Source: Aureimonas flava (GTDB lineage: Bacteria; Pseudomonadota; Alphaproteobacteria; Rhizobiales; Rhizobiaceae). From it: a stretch of 64,000 bases of DNA. The translations under genes were made by a program, and so were the position numbers. Location of the stretch: assembly GCF_003583935.1 (NCBI RefSeq), contig NZ_QYRN01000002.1, positions 1-64,000 of the forward strand. Reading direction: 5' to 3'. This document shows, one piece after another, positions 1 through 7,795 of this stretch. The notes beneath the pieces are model-generated. The model ran no database searches. It worked only from the letters and a program-made list of their open reading frames with translations, and had not been told where the DNA came from. The number at the start of each line of letters is the position of its first letter. The stretch's first letter is position 1.

Positions 1-50
1 GGGCGGCCCGCCCGGGGGGGGGGGGCGCCCGACGGTTCGGGCCCGAGGGC

Positions 51-1103
51 CTACTGGATGCCGAGTTCCTGGCAGGCGCTGGCGTATTCGCCGGTGCAGA
101 CCTCGGAGGCCGGGGTGATGCCCTTGTCGAAGATCTCGGCCTTGATGTTGTCGCGGGTGATGACCTGCGGCACGAAGAGCTCGGACGGGGTGTCGTAGAG
201 CGTCGTCTTGGCCTCGGGCGTCTCGCCCGAGATGAACTTGAAGGCGACGTTGGCGGCCGCCGCGGCCACGATCTCGCTGGGCTTGGAGATGGTGTTGTAC
301 TGGTCGCCCGCCACGATGAGCTGCAGCGCGGCGATGGTCGCGTCGTTGCCGGTGACCGGGGGAACCGGATCGACGCCGGCCGCCTTGAAGGCCGCGATCG
401 CGCCGCCGCCGGTGCCGTCGTTGGCGGCCACCACGCCCTTGATGTCGGCGCCGAAGCGGGTGATCTGCCCGCTGGTCCACTGCTGGGCCTCGGGCGGCGC
501 CCAGTCCGGCGTGTCGAACTCGGCCAGCGTCTTGTAGGCGCTGGCGTCCAGCGCCGCGTCGACGCCGTCGCGGATCAGCCCGGCGGCCGCGTCGGTGGGC
601 GAGCCGTTGATCTGGAGGACGCCGGCGCCCTCGGGCACGCCGGTCGCCTTGAGGTGGTCGATCAGCGACTGCGCGATCGACTGGCCGATCGCCTTGTTGT
701 CGAACGAGACGTAGAAGTCGGCCGGCGTCGCGGGGATCGGCCGGTCGTAGGCGATCACCTTGATGTCCTGGCTCTGCGCCCGCTGGACGAGCGAGGCGGC
801 GGCGCTGGAATCCACGGGATCGAGCACGATCACGCTCGCCCCTTGCGCGATCACCGAGTTGAACTGCTGCTGCTGCAGGGCCGCGTCGCCGTTGGCGTTC
901 TGGTAGACCACGGTGCAGTCGGGGCAGAGCTTCTCCATCTCCTGCTTGAAGCCGGGGAAGTCGCGCTCCTCGTAGCGCGTCGAGCCCTGGTCGGGCATCA
1001 GGAAGGCGACCGTGGCGTCGGCCGCGCGGGCCGAGGCGGTGCCGGCCAGGAGGCCAAGGGCGAGGACGGCGAGGCCGCCGTTGCGCAATGTCGGATGCGT
1101 CAT
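51..1103 (-). CDS. Periplasmic sugar-binding protein of an ABC importer (xylose/ribose type)
   Basis: A 350-residue periplasmic binding protein type 1. The N terminus has a Sec signal peptide (hydrophobic stretch about residues 9-22, cleavage near SARA-AD), followed by the fold of XylF/RbsB-like proteins: TVAFLMPDQGSTRYEERDFP, then VIVLDPVDSSAA and a GVVAANDGTGGGA motif typical of sugar-binding proteins. It should capture a monosaccharide for an ABC transporter, but the ATPase and permease are not in the window; they could lie downstream, before position 1. The start is chosen at the ATG after GGGAG (spacing about 9) and directly before the signal peptide. An AraC regulator lies 134 bases upstream on the same strand. 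The substrate is not determined. Confidence 0.85.
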   Translation of the reverse strand: MTHPTLRNGGLAVLALGLLAGTASARAADATVAFLMPDQGSTRYEERDFPGFKQEMEKLCPDCTVVYQNANGDAALQQQQFNSVIAQGASVIVLDPVDSSAAASLVQRAQSQDIKVIAYDRPIPATPADFYVSFDNKAIGQSIAQSLIDHLKATGVPEGAGVLQINGSPTDAAAGLIRDGVDAALDASAYKTLAEFDTPDWAPPEAQQWTSGQITRFGADIKGVVAANDGTGGGAIAAFKAAGVDPVPPVTGNDATIAALQLIVAGDQYNTISKPSEIVAAAAANVAFKFISGETPEAKTTLYDTPSELFVPQVITRDNIKAEIFDKGITPASEVCTGEYASACQELGIQ

Positions 1104-1237
1104 GATCGTTTCTCCCTTTATGTCTCGTTCTTCGAGTGTGTCCGGTCTCGGCGTTCGGGGCACGCGCGAGGGGCCATTGGCGGCGGGGGCGCGCCTTGGG
1201 TGCGCCCGTCCGCCGATCGGCTCGTCCCGCCGCCGCC

Positions 1238-2122
1238 TCAGGCGGCGTAGGACAGGGTCTGGTTGCGTTGCGACAGGTTGCGGAACCGGGTCGGCGTCAT
1301 GGACTTCTGGATCTGGAACTGCCGGTTGAAGTTGGACACGTTGTTGTAGCCGGCGGCGAAGCAGATGTCGGTGATAGACCGGTGCGGGTCGCTGGTCAGG
1401 AGCTGGCAGGCGAGGTTGATCCGCAGCCGGTTGACGTACTGGACCAGCGTCATCCCCGTGTGGCGGCGGAAGGCGCGGCTGAAGGTCGAGGGGCTGCGCC
1501 CCGACAGGGCCGCCAGGTCCTTCTCGCTGAAATCCTCGGTGAGGTGCCGGCCGATAAAGCGCAGGGCCTCGTTGATGCCCCCGCTCATGAAGCCGGACGG
1601 GTCCGGCAGGTAGTCGGCGCTGGTCAGGGGCCGGGCATCGGCGGCCGCTGTCAGGACGTCCATCAGCGCCATGAAGAGCGACAGGCGGCGGAAGCCCGTC
1701 GCCTCCACCATCTCCGCCATGATCGGGGCGGCGGCCTCGGCGGAATCGGAGCCGAACAGGACGCCGCGGCGGCTGAGGCGCAGAAGCGCGGCCGCGGCGG
1801 CGAACTCCGGCAGGGCGCGCGTGGTCTCGTCCACGAACCCTTCCGAGAACTGCACGATCCGGCAGCGCAGCGGGATCACGGCGTCCGGCGCGACCTCGCT
1901 GACCCAGTTGTGGGGAAGGTTGGGGCCGGTGAGCACGAGATTGCCCGGCTCGAACTCGCCGATGAAGTCGCCCACGAAATAGTTGCCGCGCGTGGCGACG
2001 ACGTGGTGGATCTCGTATTCGGGGTGGAAGTGCCAACGGACCGTGTGGAACGGGTAGCCGTGGGTCCAGACCTTGAACGATTCCCCCTGCCGGATCTGGA
2101 CGAATTCCAGGTCTGGATGCAT
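1238..2122 (-). CDS. AraC-family transcriptional regulator
   Basis: A 294-residue protein with an N-terminal cupin-like sensor half (HFHPEYEIHHV near residue 32, typical of AraC sugar sensors) and a C-terminal double helix-turn-helix (about residues 190-285, including CFAAGYNNVSNFNRQFQ, the AraC signature). It probably controls the sugar-binding protein gene immediately downstream on the same strand. The start has a good GGGAGG ribosome site about 7 bases upstream. The effector is unknown; a sugar is the natural guess from the neighbour. Confidence 0.9.
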   Translation of the reverse strand: MHPDLEFVQIRQGESFKVWTHGYPFHTVRWHFHPEYEIHHVVATRGNYFVGDFIGEFEPGNLVLTGPNLPHNWVSEVAPDAVIPLRCRIVQFSEGFVDETTRALPEFAAAAALLRLSRRGVLFGSDSAEAAAPIMAEMVEATGFRRLSLFMALMDVLTAAADARPLTSADYLPDPSGFMSGGINEALRFIGRHLTEDFSEKDLAALSGRSPSTFSRAFRRHTGMTLVQYVNRLRINLACQLLTSDPHRSITDICFAAGYNNVSNFNRQFQIQKSMTPTRFRNLSQRNQTLSYAA

Positions 2123-2314
2123 GCCGATTCCTCCCGGCGCTGTCCGCGGCGGGAGCGTGTTCCCCGCCCTCCGCGAGGATCACTAAAGACCGGAGCCGCG
2201 CGCTTAGCTACCCACGGTTTTTCCAGCTATCGATACATTTTTGCCGATCGAAGCACGCATCGGCGACGATCCTGACGAGGGATCGCCCGCGGGACGGGCA
2301 AGGACGACGGGCGA

Positions 2315-2343
2315 GGCCGCCCCGAGGAACGATCGGGGCGGCC
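2315..2343 (-). terminator. Stem-loop after the TonB receptor gene
   Basis: Perfect 11-base-pair inverted repeat (2315-2325 with 2333-2343, 7-base loop), 16 bases past the receptor stop codon. No T-tract follows on the minus strand, so it may be a weak terminator or mRNA 3' stabiliser. Confidence 0.55.
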
Positions 2344-2358
2344 TCCGGGGATGCGCGG

Positions 2359-4539
2359 TCAGAACCTGTAGCGCACCGACCCGATGACGTTGCGCTCGGG
2401 CTCCTTGTAGCAGAAGCCGGAGGAGCAGATCTGCGCGTCCTCGCCGAAGATGTTGGTGGCGTTGACCTGGATGCGCAGCCCCTCGACCTGCGGCACGTCG
2501 TAGTGGGCGCTGGCGTCGATGAAGACGCGCGCGTCGTTCTTGAAGCTGTTCTCGTCGTCGCCAAAGCTCGACGACAGGTAGCGAAGGCCGGCCCCGAGGC
2601 CGAGCCCCTCGGCCGGGCCGGACTGCACCGTGTAGTCGGCCCAGAGCGAGACCGTGTGGCGCGGGGTGGACGACAGGGTGTTGCCGGTGGTCGCCGCCGT
2701 GCCCTCCACGATCTCGAGGTCGGTATAGGCGTAGGCGAGCGTGGCGTTCAGCCCCTCGGCCAGCGAGGCGGTGGCCTCCAGCTCGAAGCCGCGCGAGCGC
2801 AGCTCGCCGCGCTGCACCTGTTCGTTGGTTCCGGTGAGCGGGTTCACGTCGAAGAACACGCCGTTCTTCTGGGTGATGTCGAACACGGCGGCGGTGAGCA
2901 GCGTGTTCCAGCCCGGCACCTGGTACTTCACGCCCGCTTCCCACTGCTCGGCCGTTGTGGGCACGAAGGCCTCGCCGGCCGAGTTGGTGCCGATGTTGGG
3001 CGCGAAGGCGGTGGCGTAGCTCGCGTAGGGGGCGATCCCGCTGTCGAACAGATAGGACAGGCCGACGCGGCCGGAGAACTCGGAATCCTTCTGCTCGGGC
3101 TGGGCCGTCAGGGCGTCCGGCGTGCCGGACTCCGTTTCGGTCCACACCCAGTCGTGACGCCCGCCGAGCGTCAGCGTGAAGCGGTCGTAGGCGACCTCGT
3201 CCTGCAGGTAGAGCCCGACCTGCGACTGGTCCTGCGCCGACGCCACGGAATAGGCGGGGGTCGCGATCGCGATGTCGTAGCGCGGGGCGGCGAACAGGAG
3301 CGAGGGCGCCGCGCCGTAGCCTGCGAGGTTGGTGTACTGCGCGTAGGACGCGTCGACGCCGCCGAGAAGCGTATGGGCGAGCGGCCCGGTGTCGAACTTG
3401 GCCTCGAGCTGCGTGTCGGACACGACGCCCTTAAGCGTCTGCGCCACGTTGCCCGACCCGCGGGCGACGACCCCGTTCACCGGAGCGCCGATCGCGTAGG
3501 CGTACTCGCCGTAGACGTCGAGGCTCTGGACCCGCGCCTTCTGGCGGAAGGTGAAGGTCTCGTCGAGCCGGCGCTCCAGCTCGAAGCCGAGGCGGCCCTG
3601 GCTCTGGTCGAGATCGTTGAAGGACGGGTCGCCCGCCGCGACGTCGGTGACGCGGTTGCCGTCGTTGACATAGGCGAAGGTGCCGCCCGAGCGCGAGCGC
3701 TGGAGCTCGCCGAGGATCGTCAGCGAGGTGTCGGCGTCCGGCGTCCAGGTGAAGGCCGGGGCGACCATCAGCCGGTCGTCGGAGGCGAAGGGATAGTCGG
3801 TGTCGGCGTCGCGCGCGATGCCGGTGAGGCGGTAGAAGGCGGTCTCCGACTGCCCGAGCGGCCCCGAGGCGTCCATGTTGAGCTGGTAGCGGCTGTTGGA
3901 GCCGACCTGCGCCTCCACCTCGCGCGCCGCCGCCCGCGTCGGCCGCTTGGAGCGCAGGTCGACGATGCCGCCGGCGTTGGACGAGCCGTAGAGGCCGGCG
4001 GCCGGCCCCTTCAGGATCGACAGGCCCTCCAGGCCGTAGGGCTCGATGTCGAAGGTGGAGAAGCCGATATTGAACTCGCGCAGCCCGTCGCGGAAGATGC
4101 CGGTATAGGTGGCGGGCAGGCCGCGGATGAAGAAGGCGTCGAAGCGCGGGTCGAGCCCGTAGGCACCGATGCGCACGCCCGGCGTGTAGCCCACCGCATC
4201 GGCCAGCGTCTGCGGATTGCGGTCGTCGAGCTGCTGTTCCGTGACCACCGACACCGACTGCGGCACCTTGACCAGCGGCGTGTCGGTCTTGGTGGCCGAG
4301 CGCGTGGTGGTGGCGACGTAGCCCTGCGTCTGGAAGCCCGAGGCGGAGGCGCCCGCGACCCCGCCGCCGGCGGCGCTCAGCGAGCCGTCCGCCGGCACGC
4401 CGGCCTCGCCCGTCTCGATCGTCACCGTGTCGAGCACGATGTCCTGCGCGCCGGCCGGGGCCAGGAGGGCGAGGACGCCGGCGGAGCCGAGCAGCACGGA
4501 ACGGAGCGGACGCAGACGGGCGGGGATCGGACGGGCCAT
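2359..4539 (-). CDS. TonB-dependent siderophore receptor
   Basis: A 726-residue outer-membrane receptor. It begins with a Sec signal peptide (about residues 1-31), has an N-terminal plug domain (VKVPQSVSVVTEQQLDDRNP, a TonB-box-proximal plug signature, and GILKG-like SILKGPAAGLYGSSNAGG), then a beta-barrel ending in the outer-membrane C-terminal aromatic signature VIGSVRYRF. The sequence resembles ferric hydroxamate/catecholate receptors of the TIGR01783 siderophore group. A pair of cysteines near the C terminus (CSSGFCYKEP) resembles the conserved CxxxxC of FhuA/FoxA-type receptors. No uptake ABC genes adjoin it. An iron-responsive palindrome lies upstream at 4605-4619. Confidence 0.93.
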   Translation of the reverse strand: MARPIPARLRPLRSVLLGSAGVLALLAPAGAQDIVLDTVTIETGEAGVPADGSLSAAGGGVAGASASGFQTQGYVATTTRSATKTDTPLVKVPQSVSVVTEQQLDDRNPQTLADAVGYTPGVRIGAYGLDPRFDAFFIRGLPATYTGIFRDGLREFNIGFSTFDIEPYGLEGLSILKGPAAGLYGSSNAGGIVDLRSKRPTRAAAREVEAQVGSNSRYQLNMDASGPLGQSETAFYRLTGIARDADTDYPFASDDRLMVAPAFTWTPDADTSLTILGELQRSRSGGTFAYVNDGNRVTDVAAGDPSFNDLDQSQGRLGFELERRLDETFTFRQKARVQSLDVYGEYAYAIGAPVNGVVARGSGNVAQTLKGVVSDTQLEAKFDTGPLAHTLLGGVDASYAQYTNLAGYGAAPSLLFAAPRYDIAIATPAYSVASAQDQSQVGLYLQDEVAYDRFTLTLGGRHDWVWTETESGTPDALTAQPEQKDSEFSGRVGLSYLFDSGIAPYASYATAFAPNIGTNSAGEAFVPTTAEQWEAGVKYQVPGWNTLLTAAVFDITQKNGVFFDVNPLTGTNEQVQRGELRSRGFELEATASLAEGLNATLAYAYTDLEIVEGTAATTGNTLSSTPRHTVSLWADYTVQSGPAEGLGLGAGLRYLSSSFGDDENSFKNDARVFIDASAHYDVPQVEGLRIQVNATNIFGEDAQICSSGFCYKEPERNVIGSVRYRF

Positions 4540-4604
4540 GGACGCACACGAGAAGCTGGGGCCAGCACCCCTCGTGCCGGCCGACGCCCCTCGCTACGAA
4601 TAGA

Positions 4605-4619
4605 TGACTGGATGAGTCA
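4605..4619. promoter_or_regulatory. Candidate iron-responsive operator (IRO box, RirA type)
   Basis: The sequence TGACTGGATGAGTCA is an inverted repeat with TGACT arms and fits the rhizobial IRO consensus TGA-N9-TCA bound by RirA. It lies 66 bases upstream of the siderophore receptor start, where an iron repressor would act. rirA itself is not in the window; the assignment is by motif and context. Confidence 0.5.
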
Positions 4620-4785
4620 ACATATCGTGCGAACGTCGATCGAGGCGACGATGAGGCGGAACCCCGGCACCACGGGCGTTTCGACGGCGGGGCGCGAGGG
4701 TCGCCGGCTGCGCCTTTTACGCGCGGCTGATGCAGCCCGGACACGGGTTTCGGAACGGTTCCAACCTTCGGGGCGCCGAGCCCGG

Positions 4786-5589
4786 TCAGATATCCAGCGT
4801 CACCATCACCGGCACGTGGTCGGACGGGCGTTCCCAGCCGCGCGCCTCGCGCAGGACGCGCGCGCCGGTCAGGTGCGGCGCAAGATCCCCCGAGCTCCAC
4901 ACGTGGTCGAGCCGCCGGCCCTTGTCGGCCCCGTCCCAGTCCTTCGCGCGGTAGCTCCACCAGGTGTAGAGCTTCTGCGGCAGGGGGATGTGCTGGCGCA
5001 CGAGGTCGGTCCAGCCCCCTTCCGCGATCACCCGCTTCATGCCCTCGGTCTCGACCGGCGTGTGGGAGACGATCTTGAGGAGCTGCTTGTGCGACCAGAC
5101 GTCGTCCTCGAACGGGGCGATGTTGAGGTCGCCGACCAGGATCGCCGCGACGCCGGGCTCGGCGTCGGCGCGCATGCGGCGCATCTCCTCTAGGAAATCG
5201 AGCTTGTGGCGGAACTTCGGGTTGATCTCCGGGTCCGGCTCGTCGCCGCCCGCCGGGACGTAGAGATTGTGGACGCGGATCTGGCGCTCGGCCACGGCGA
5301 TGCGCACCGACAGGTGGCGCGCGTCGCCGATGGCGCAGAAGTCCTGCCGCACGAGGTCGGCGAAGGGCAGGCGCGAGATCGTGGCGACGCCGTGGTAGCC
5401 CTTCTGGCCGTGCAGCGCGACGTGCTCGTAGCCGAGCGCGTGGAACGCCGCCTCGGGGAAGAGCTCGTTCGGGCACTTGGTCTCCTGCAGGCACAGGACG
5501 TCCGGCGCCTCGTCGCGCAGGAAGGCCTCCACGATCGGCAGGCGCAGGCGCACCGAGTTGATGTTCCAGGTAGCGAGCGTGAAGGGCAT
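4786..5589 (-). CDS. xthA: Exodeoxyribonuclease III (AP endonuclease)
   Basis: A 267-residue member of the endonuclease/exonuclease/phosphatase fold, the normal length for XthA. Visible motifs: the start TLATWNINSVRLRLP, metal-site CLQETKCPNELFP, GDLNIAPFEDDVW, and the C-terminal LDHVWSS...PSDHVPVM catalytic His/Asp region. It cuts DNA 5' of abasic sites and removes 3' blocking groups in base-excision repair. The start is the ATG at MPFTLATW; longer readings add only low-complexity sequence. xthA near lolA and ftsK is a common rhizobial arrangement, here separated from lolA by two extra genes. Confidence 0.93.
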   Translation of the reverse strand: MPFTLATWNINSVRLRLPIVEAFLRDEAPDVLCLQETKCPNELFPEAAFHALGYEHVALHGQKGYHGVATISRLPFADLVRQDFCAIGDARHLSVRIAVAERQIRVHNLYVPAGGDEPDPEINPKFRHKLDFLEEMRRMRADAEPGVAAILVGDLNIAPFEDDVWSHKQLLKIVSHTPVETEGMKRVIAEGGWTDLVRQHIPLPQKLYTWWSYRAKDWDGADKGRRLDHVWSSGDLAPHLTGARVLREARGWERPSDHVPVMVTLDI

Positions 5590-5741
5590 GGCGTTCCGGT
5601 CCGTCGGCAGGGGCGTCGGCCGCCTGTCTAGAGCATGGAGCGCGCCGAGGGAAACCGCCCGCCGCGCGCCGCGCGGAGGCAACGCATGCCCGCCGGCCGC
5701 GTTGTGGCGGTGCGCGTTTGGGGTCGCCGAGGGGAATGGTC

Positions 5742-6620
5742 ATGTTCGAGGGTTTCGAGACGCGCACCGTCGCCGGCGAGGGCGCGGAGATCTTCTGCCG
5801 CATCGGGGGCGACGGGCCGCCGCTCCTGCTTCTGCACGGCTATCCGCAGACCGGCGCGATGTGGGCCGGCATCGCGCCGCGCCTGGCCGAGCGGTTTCGC
5901 GTCGTGGTGCCGGACCTTCGCGGCTACGGACAGTCCTCGGCGCCCGAGTCTAAGGCGGGCGAGGGCTATGCCAAGCGGGTCATGGCGGCCGACATGGTGC
6001 GGGTGATGACGACGCTCGGGCACCCGCGCTTCCGCCTCGCCGGCCACGACCGGGGCGGGCGCGTCGCCTACCGCCTCGCGTTCGACCACCCGGACGCGGT
6101 CGAGCGCCTGGCGCTGCTCGACATCATCCCGACCGTCGAGATGTGGGAGCGCATGGACGCCGCCGGCGCCCTGTCCGCCTACCACTGGCAGTTCCTGGCC
6201 CAGGCGAACCCGATGCCCGAGCGGCTGATCGGCTCCGACCCCGTGTTCTATCTCGACCACACGCTGGCGAGCTGGACCGCCAACCAGAGCACCGCCCCCT
6301 TCGCCCCGGAGGCGCTGGCCGAGTATCGCCGCTCCTTCTCGCGCCTCGACGCGGTGCACGGCGCCTGCGAGGACTACCGGGCGGGCGCGACCATCGATCG
6401 GCGGCACGACGAGGAGGACCGCGCGGCGGGACGGCGCATCGCCTGCCCGCTCCTCGCGCTCTGGGGCGCCAAGGGCACGCCGGCCCGGCACGGGGATCCG
6501 CTCGAGATCTGGCGCGCCTATGCCGACGACGTGTCGGGACACGCGATCGAGGGCGGCCATTTCCTGGTGGAGGAGGCTTCGGAGGCGACGCTCGACGCGC
6601 TTCTGCGCTTCCTGGACTGA
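5742..6620 (+). CDS. Alpha/beta hydrolase of the haloacetate dehalogenase type
   Basis: A 292-residue alpha/beta hydrolase. The nucleophile elbow reads AGHDRGGRVAYRLA, so the nucleophile is Asp rather than Ser, and the two arginines (D-R-x-x-R) match fluoroacetate dehalogenases, where they hold the carboxylate. LDIIPT (acid), AYHWQFL (His-Trp pair of the halide pocket) and the catalytic histidine in EGGHFLVEE are also visible. It likely hydrolyses a haloacid or a related ester; some relatives are epoxide hydrolases, so the substrate is open. GAGGGG sits about 7 bases before the chosen ATG; an in-frame ATG two codons earlier is too close to that site. Confidence 0.8.
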   Translation: MFEGFETRTVAGEGAEIFCRIGGDGPPLLLLHGYPQTGAMWAGIAPRLAERFRVVVPDLRGYGQSSAPESKAGEGYAKRVMAADMVRVMTTLGHPRFRLAGHDRGGRVAYRLAFDHPDAVERLALLDIIPTVEMWERMDAAGALSAYHWQFLAQANPMPERLIGSDPVFYLDHTLASWTANQSTAPFAPEALAEYRRSFSRLDAVHGACEDYRAGATIDRRHDEEDRAAGRRIACPLLALWGAKGTPARHGDPLEIWRAYADDVSGHAIEGGHFLVEEASEATLDALLRFLD

Positions 6621-6624
6621 CCGG

Positions 6625-6885
6625 TCACCAGCCGATGCGCCCGTACCCGATCCCGACGCCGACGCCCCCGGTCCAGACCGGCTCGCCGTAGAGGCGGGCG
6701 CGGCGCGTCTCGCTGCGGTCGAGGTCGATGCGCTGAAGGCAGGCGGCGAAGGCGTCGGTGCCGGGGCGGAAGCCGTAGTCGCGGCAGCGCGCCTCGTCGG
6801 CCGCGCGCCGTTCGGCGGGCGTCACCGTGGCGCAGGCGGCGAGCGTCAGCGGCGCGAGGAGGGCGAGGGCGAGGATCGGACGCAT
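6625..6885 (-). CDS. Small putative lipoprotein
   Basis: An 86-residue protein with a lipoprotein signal peptide ending in the lipobox LAAC (Cys 18). The mature part has a Cys pair (ARCRDYGFRPGTDAFAACLQ), a short pattern seen in many small rhizobial lipoproteins, and a Gly-rich tail. It follows lolA on the same strand with a 76-base gap and ends 4 bases from the stop of the convergent hydrolase gene. Function unknown; the membrane location is inferred from the lipobox. Confidence 0.7.
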   Translation of the reverse strand: MRPILALALLAPLTLAACATVTPAERRAADEARCRDYGFRPGTDAFAACLQRIDLDRSETRRARLYGEPVWTGGVGVGIGYGRIGW

Positions 6886-6961
6886 CGGGCGTGTTCCGGC
6901 TGGCGGCGCCGAAGGGCGCGCGGGGACAGGAGGGCAACCCCGCTCCGGCCGCCGGGTTCCC

Positions 6962-7603
6962 TCAGCGGTTGCCGGTCATGCCGCCGCGGATCTGGGCGTA
7001 GGGGATGCTGAACAGCCCGTTGTCCACGGCGCCACCCTCCTCCACGTTGTAGACCATCACGGTCGTGTCCTTGCCCTGCGCGTCGCGGATCGTCCACTGG
7101 CGCAGGTCCAGCGTCGAGGGGTCGAACATCATGGTGATGCGCGAATTGCCGAAGATCGACTTGTCGCCCATCACGATCGTGGTGAGGTCGGGCCCTTCCT
7201 TCACGCTCTGGATGTTGGCGGACGACAGGTCGATGCGCCGGTCGAGCAGCAGCTTCAGCGGCGTCTTCGACAGGGGATAGAGGTCCCAGGTGTTGAGCTT
7301 GCGGTTGTTCACCGCGACCTGGCTGCCGTCGGCGATCACGCGCACCGGCGAGCCCGCATAGTCGAAGCGGATCTTGCCCGGCCGCTCCATGAAGAACGTG
7401 CCCTCGGTCTGGTTTCCGGCCGCGTCGAACTGGACGAAGTTGCCCTTCATCGTCTTCACGCCGGAGAAGTGGTCCGCCACGCGCTGGGCGGCGGCCGCCC
7501 CTTGCGCGGCGGCCGGCAGCGCGCCGGCCAGGAGGCCGAGCGCCAGGACGCCGGCGCCGATCAGGGCGCGGACAGGGTGCGGGGCGCGGCGGTTGGCGGT
7601 CAT
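6962..7603 (-). CDS. lolA: LolA-like outer-membrane lipoprotein carrier
   Basis: A 213-residue periplasmic protein. A Sec signal peptide ends near ALPAAAQ; the mature domain shows the LolA pattern: KTMKGNFVQFDAAGNQTEGT, GKIRFDYAGSPVRVIADGSQ and LYPLSKTPLKLLL. LolA ferries lipoproteins from the inner to the outer membrane; alphaproteobacterial homologues are shorter and divergent but lie next to ftsK as here. The start is the ATG preceded by GAGGA; upstream in-frame sequence has no signal-peptide character. Transcribed in the same direction as ftsK, 192 bases after it. Confidence 0.88.
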   Translation of the reverse strand: MTANRRAPHPVRALIGAGVLALGLLAGALPAAAQGAAAAQRVADHFSGVKTMKGNFVQFDAAGNQTEGTFFMERPGKIRFDYAGSPVRVIADGSQVAVNNRKLNTWDLYPLSKTPLKLLLDRRIDLSSANIQSVKEGPDLTTIVMGDKSIFGNSRITMMFDPSTLDLRQWTIRDAQGKDTTVMVYNVEEGGAVDNGLFSIPYAQIRGGMTGNR

Positions 7604-7795
7604 GATCGTCCTCGTGTGGTTCTGGCCCGGCCCCGATCGAGGGTGCGCGGACCGTTCCGTTCCTTCGCCGCCGCTTCTAGCGGCCGGCTCCGGCGGGATT
7701 GGGGCGCAGCACCCCCTTGCGAAGGAGATGGGGCGGCGGCCGCCCGCTCGCAAACCGCCGCCCCGATCGTGCGTCATCAAACCCGCGCGAGCCTG

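Noticed and set aside
2503..5193. An 896-codon plus-strand frame
   Set aside because: Antisense to the TonB-dependent receptor and xthA; no domain features.
7604..7795. Possible gene between ftsK and lolA
   Set aside because: The frame continuing upstream of lolA lacks start signals and signal-peptide logic; no other frame is convincing in these 192 bases.
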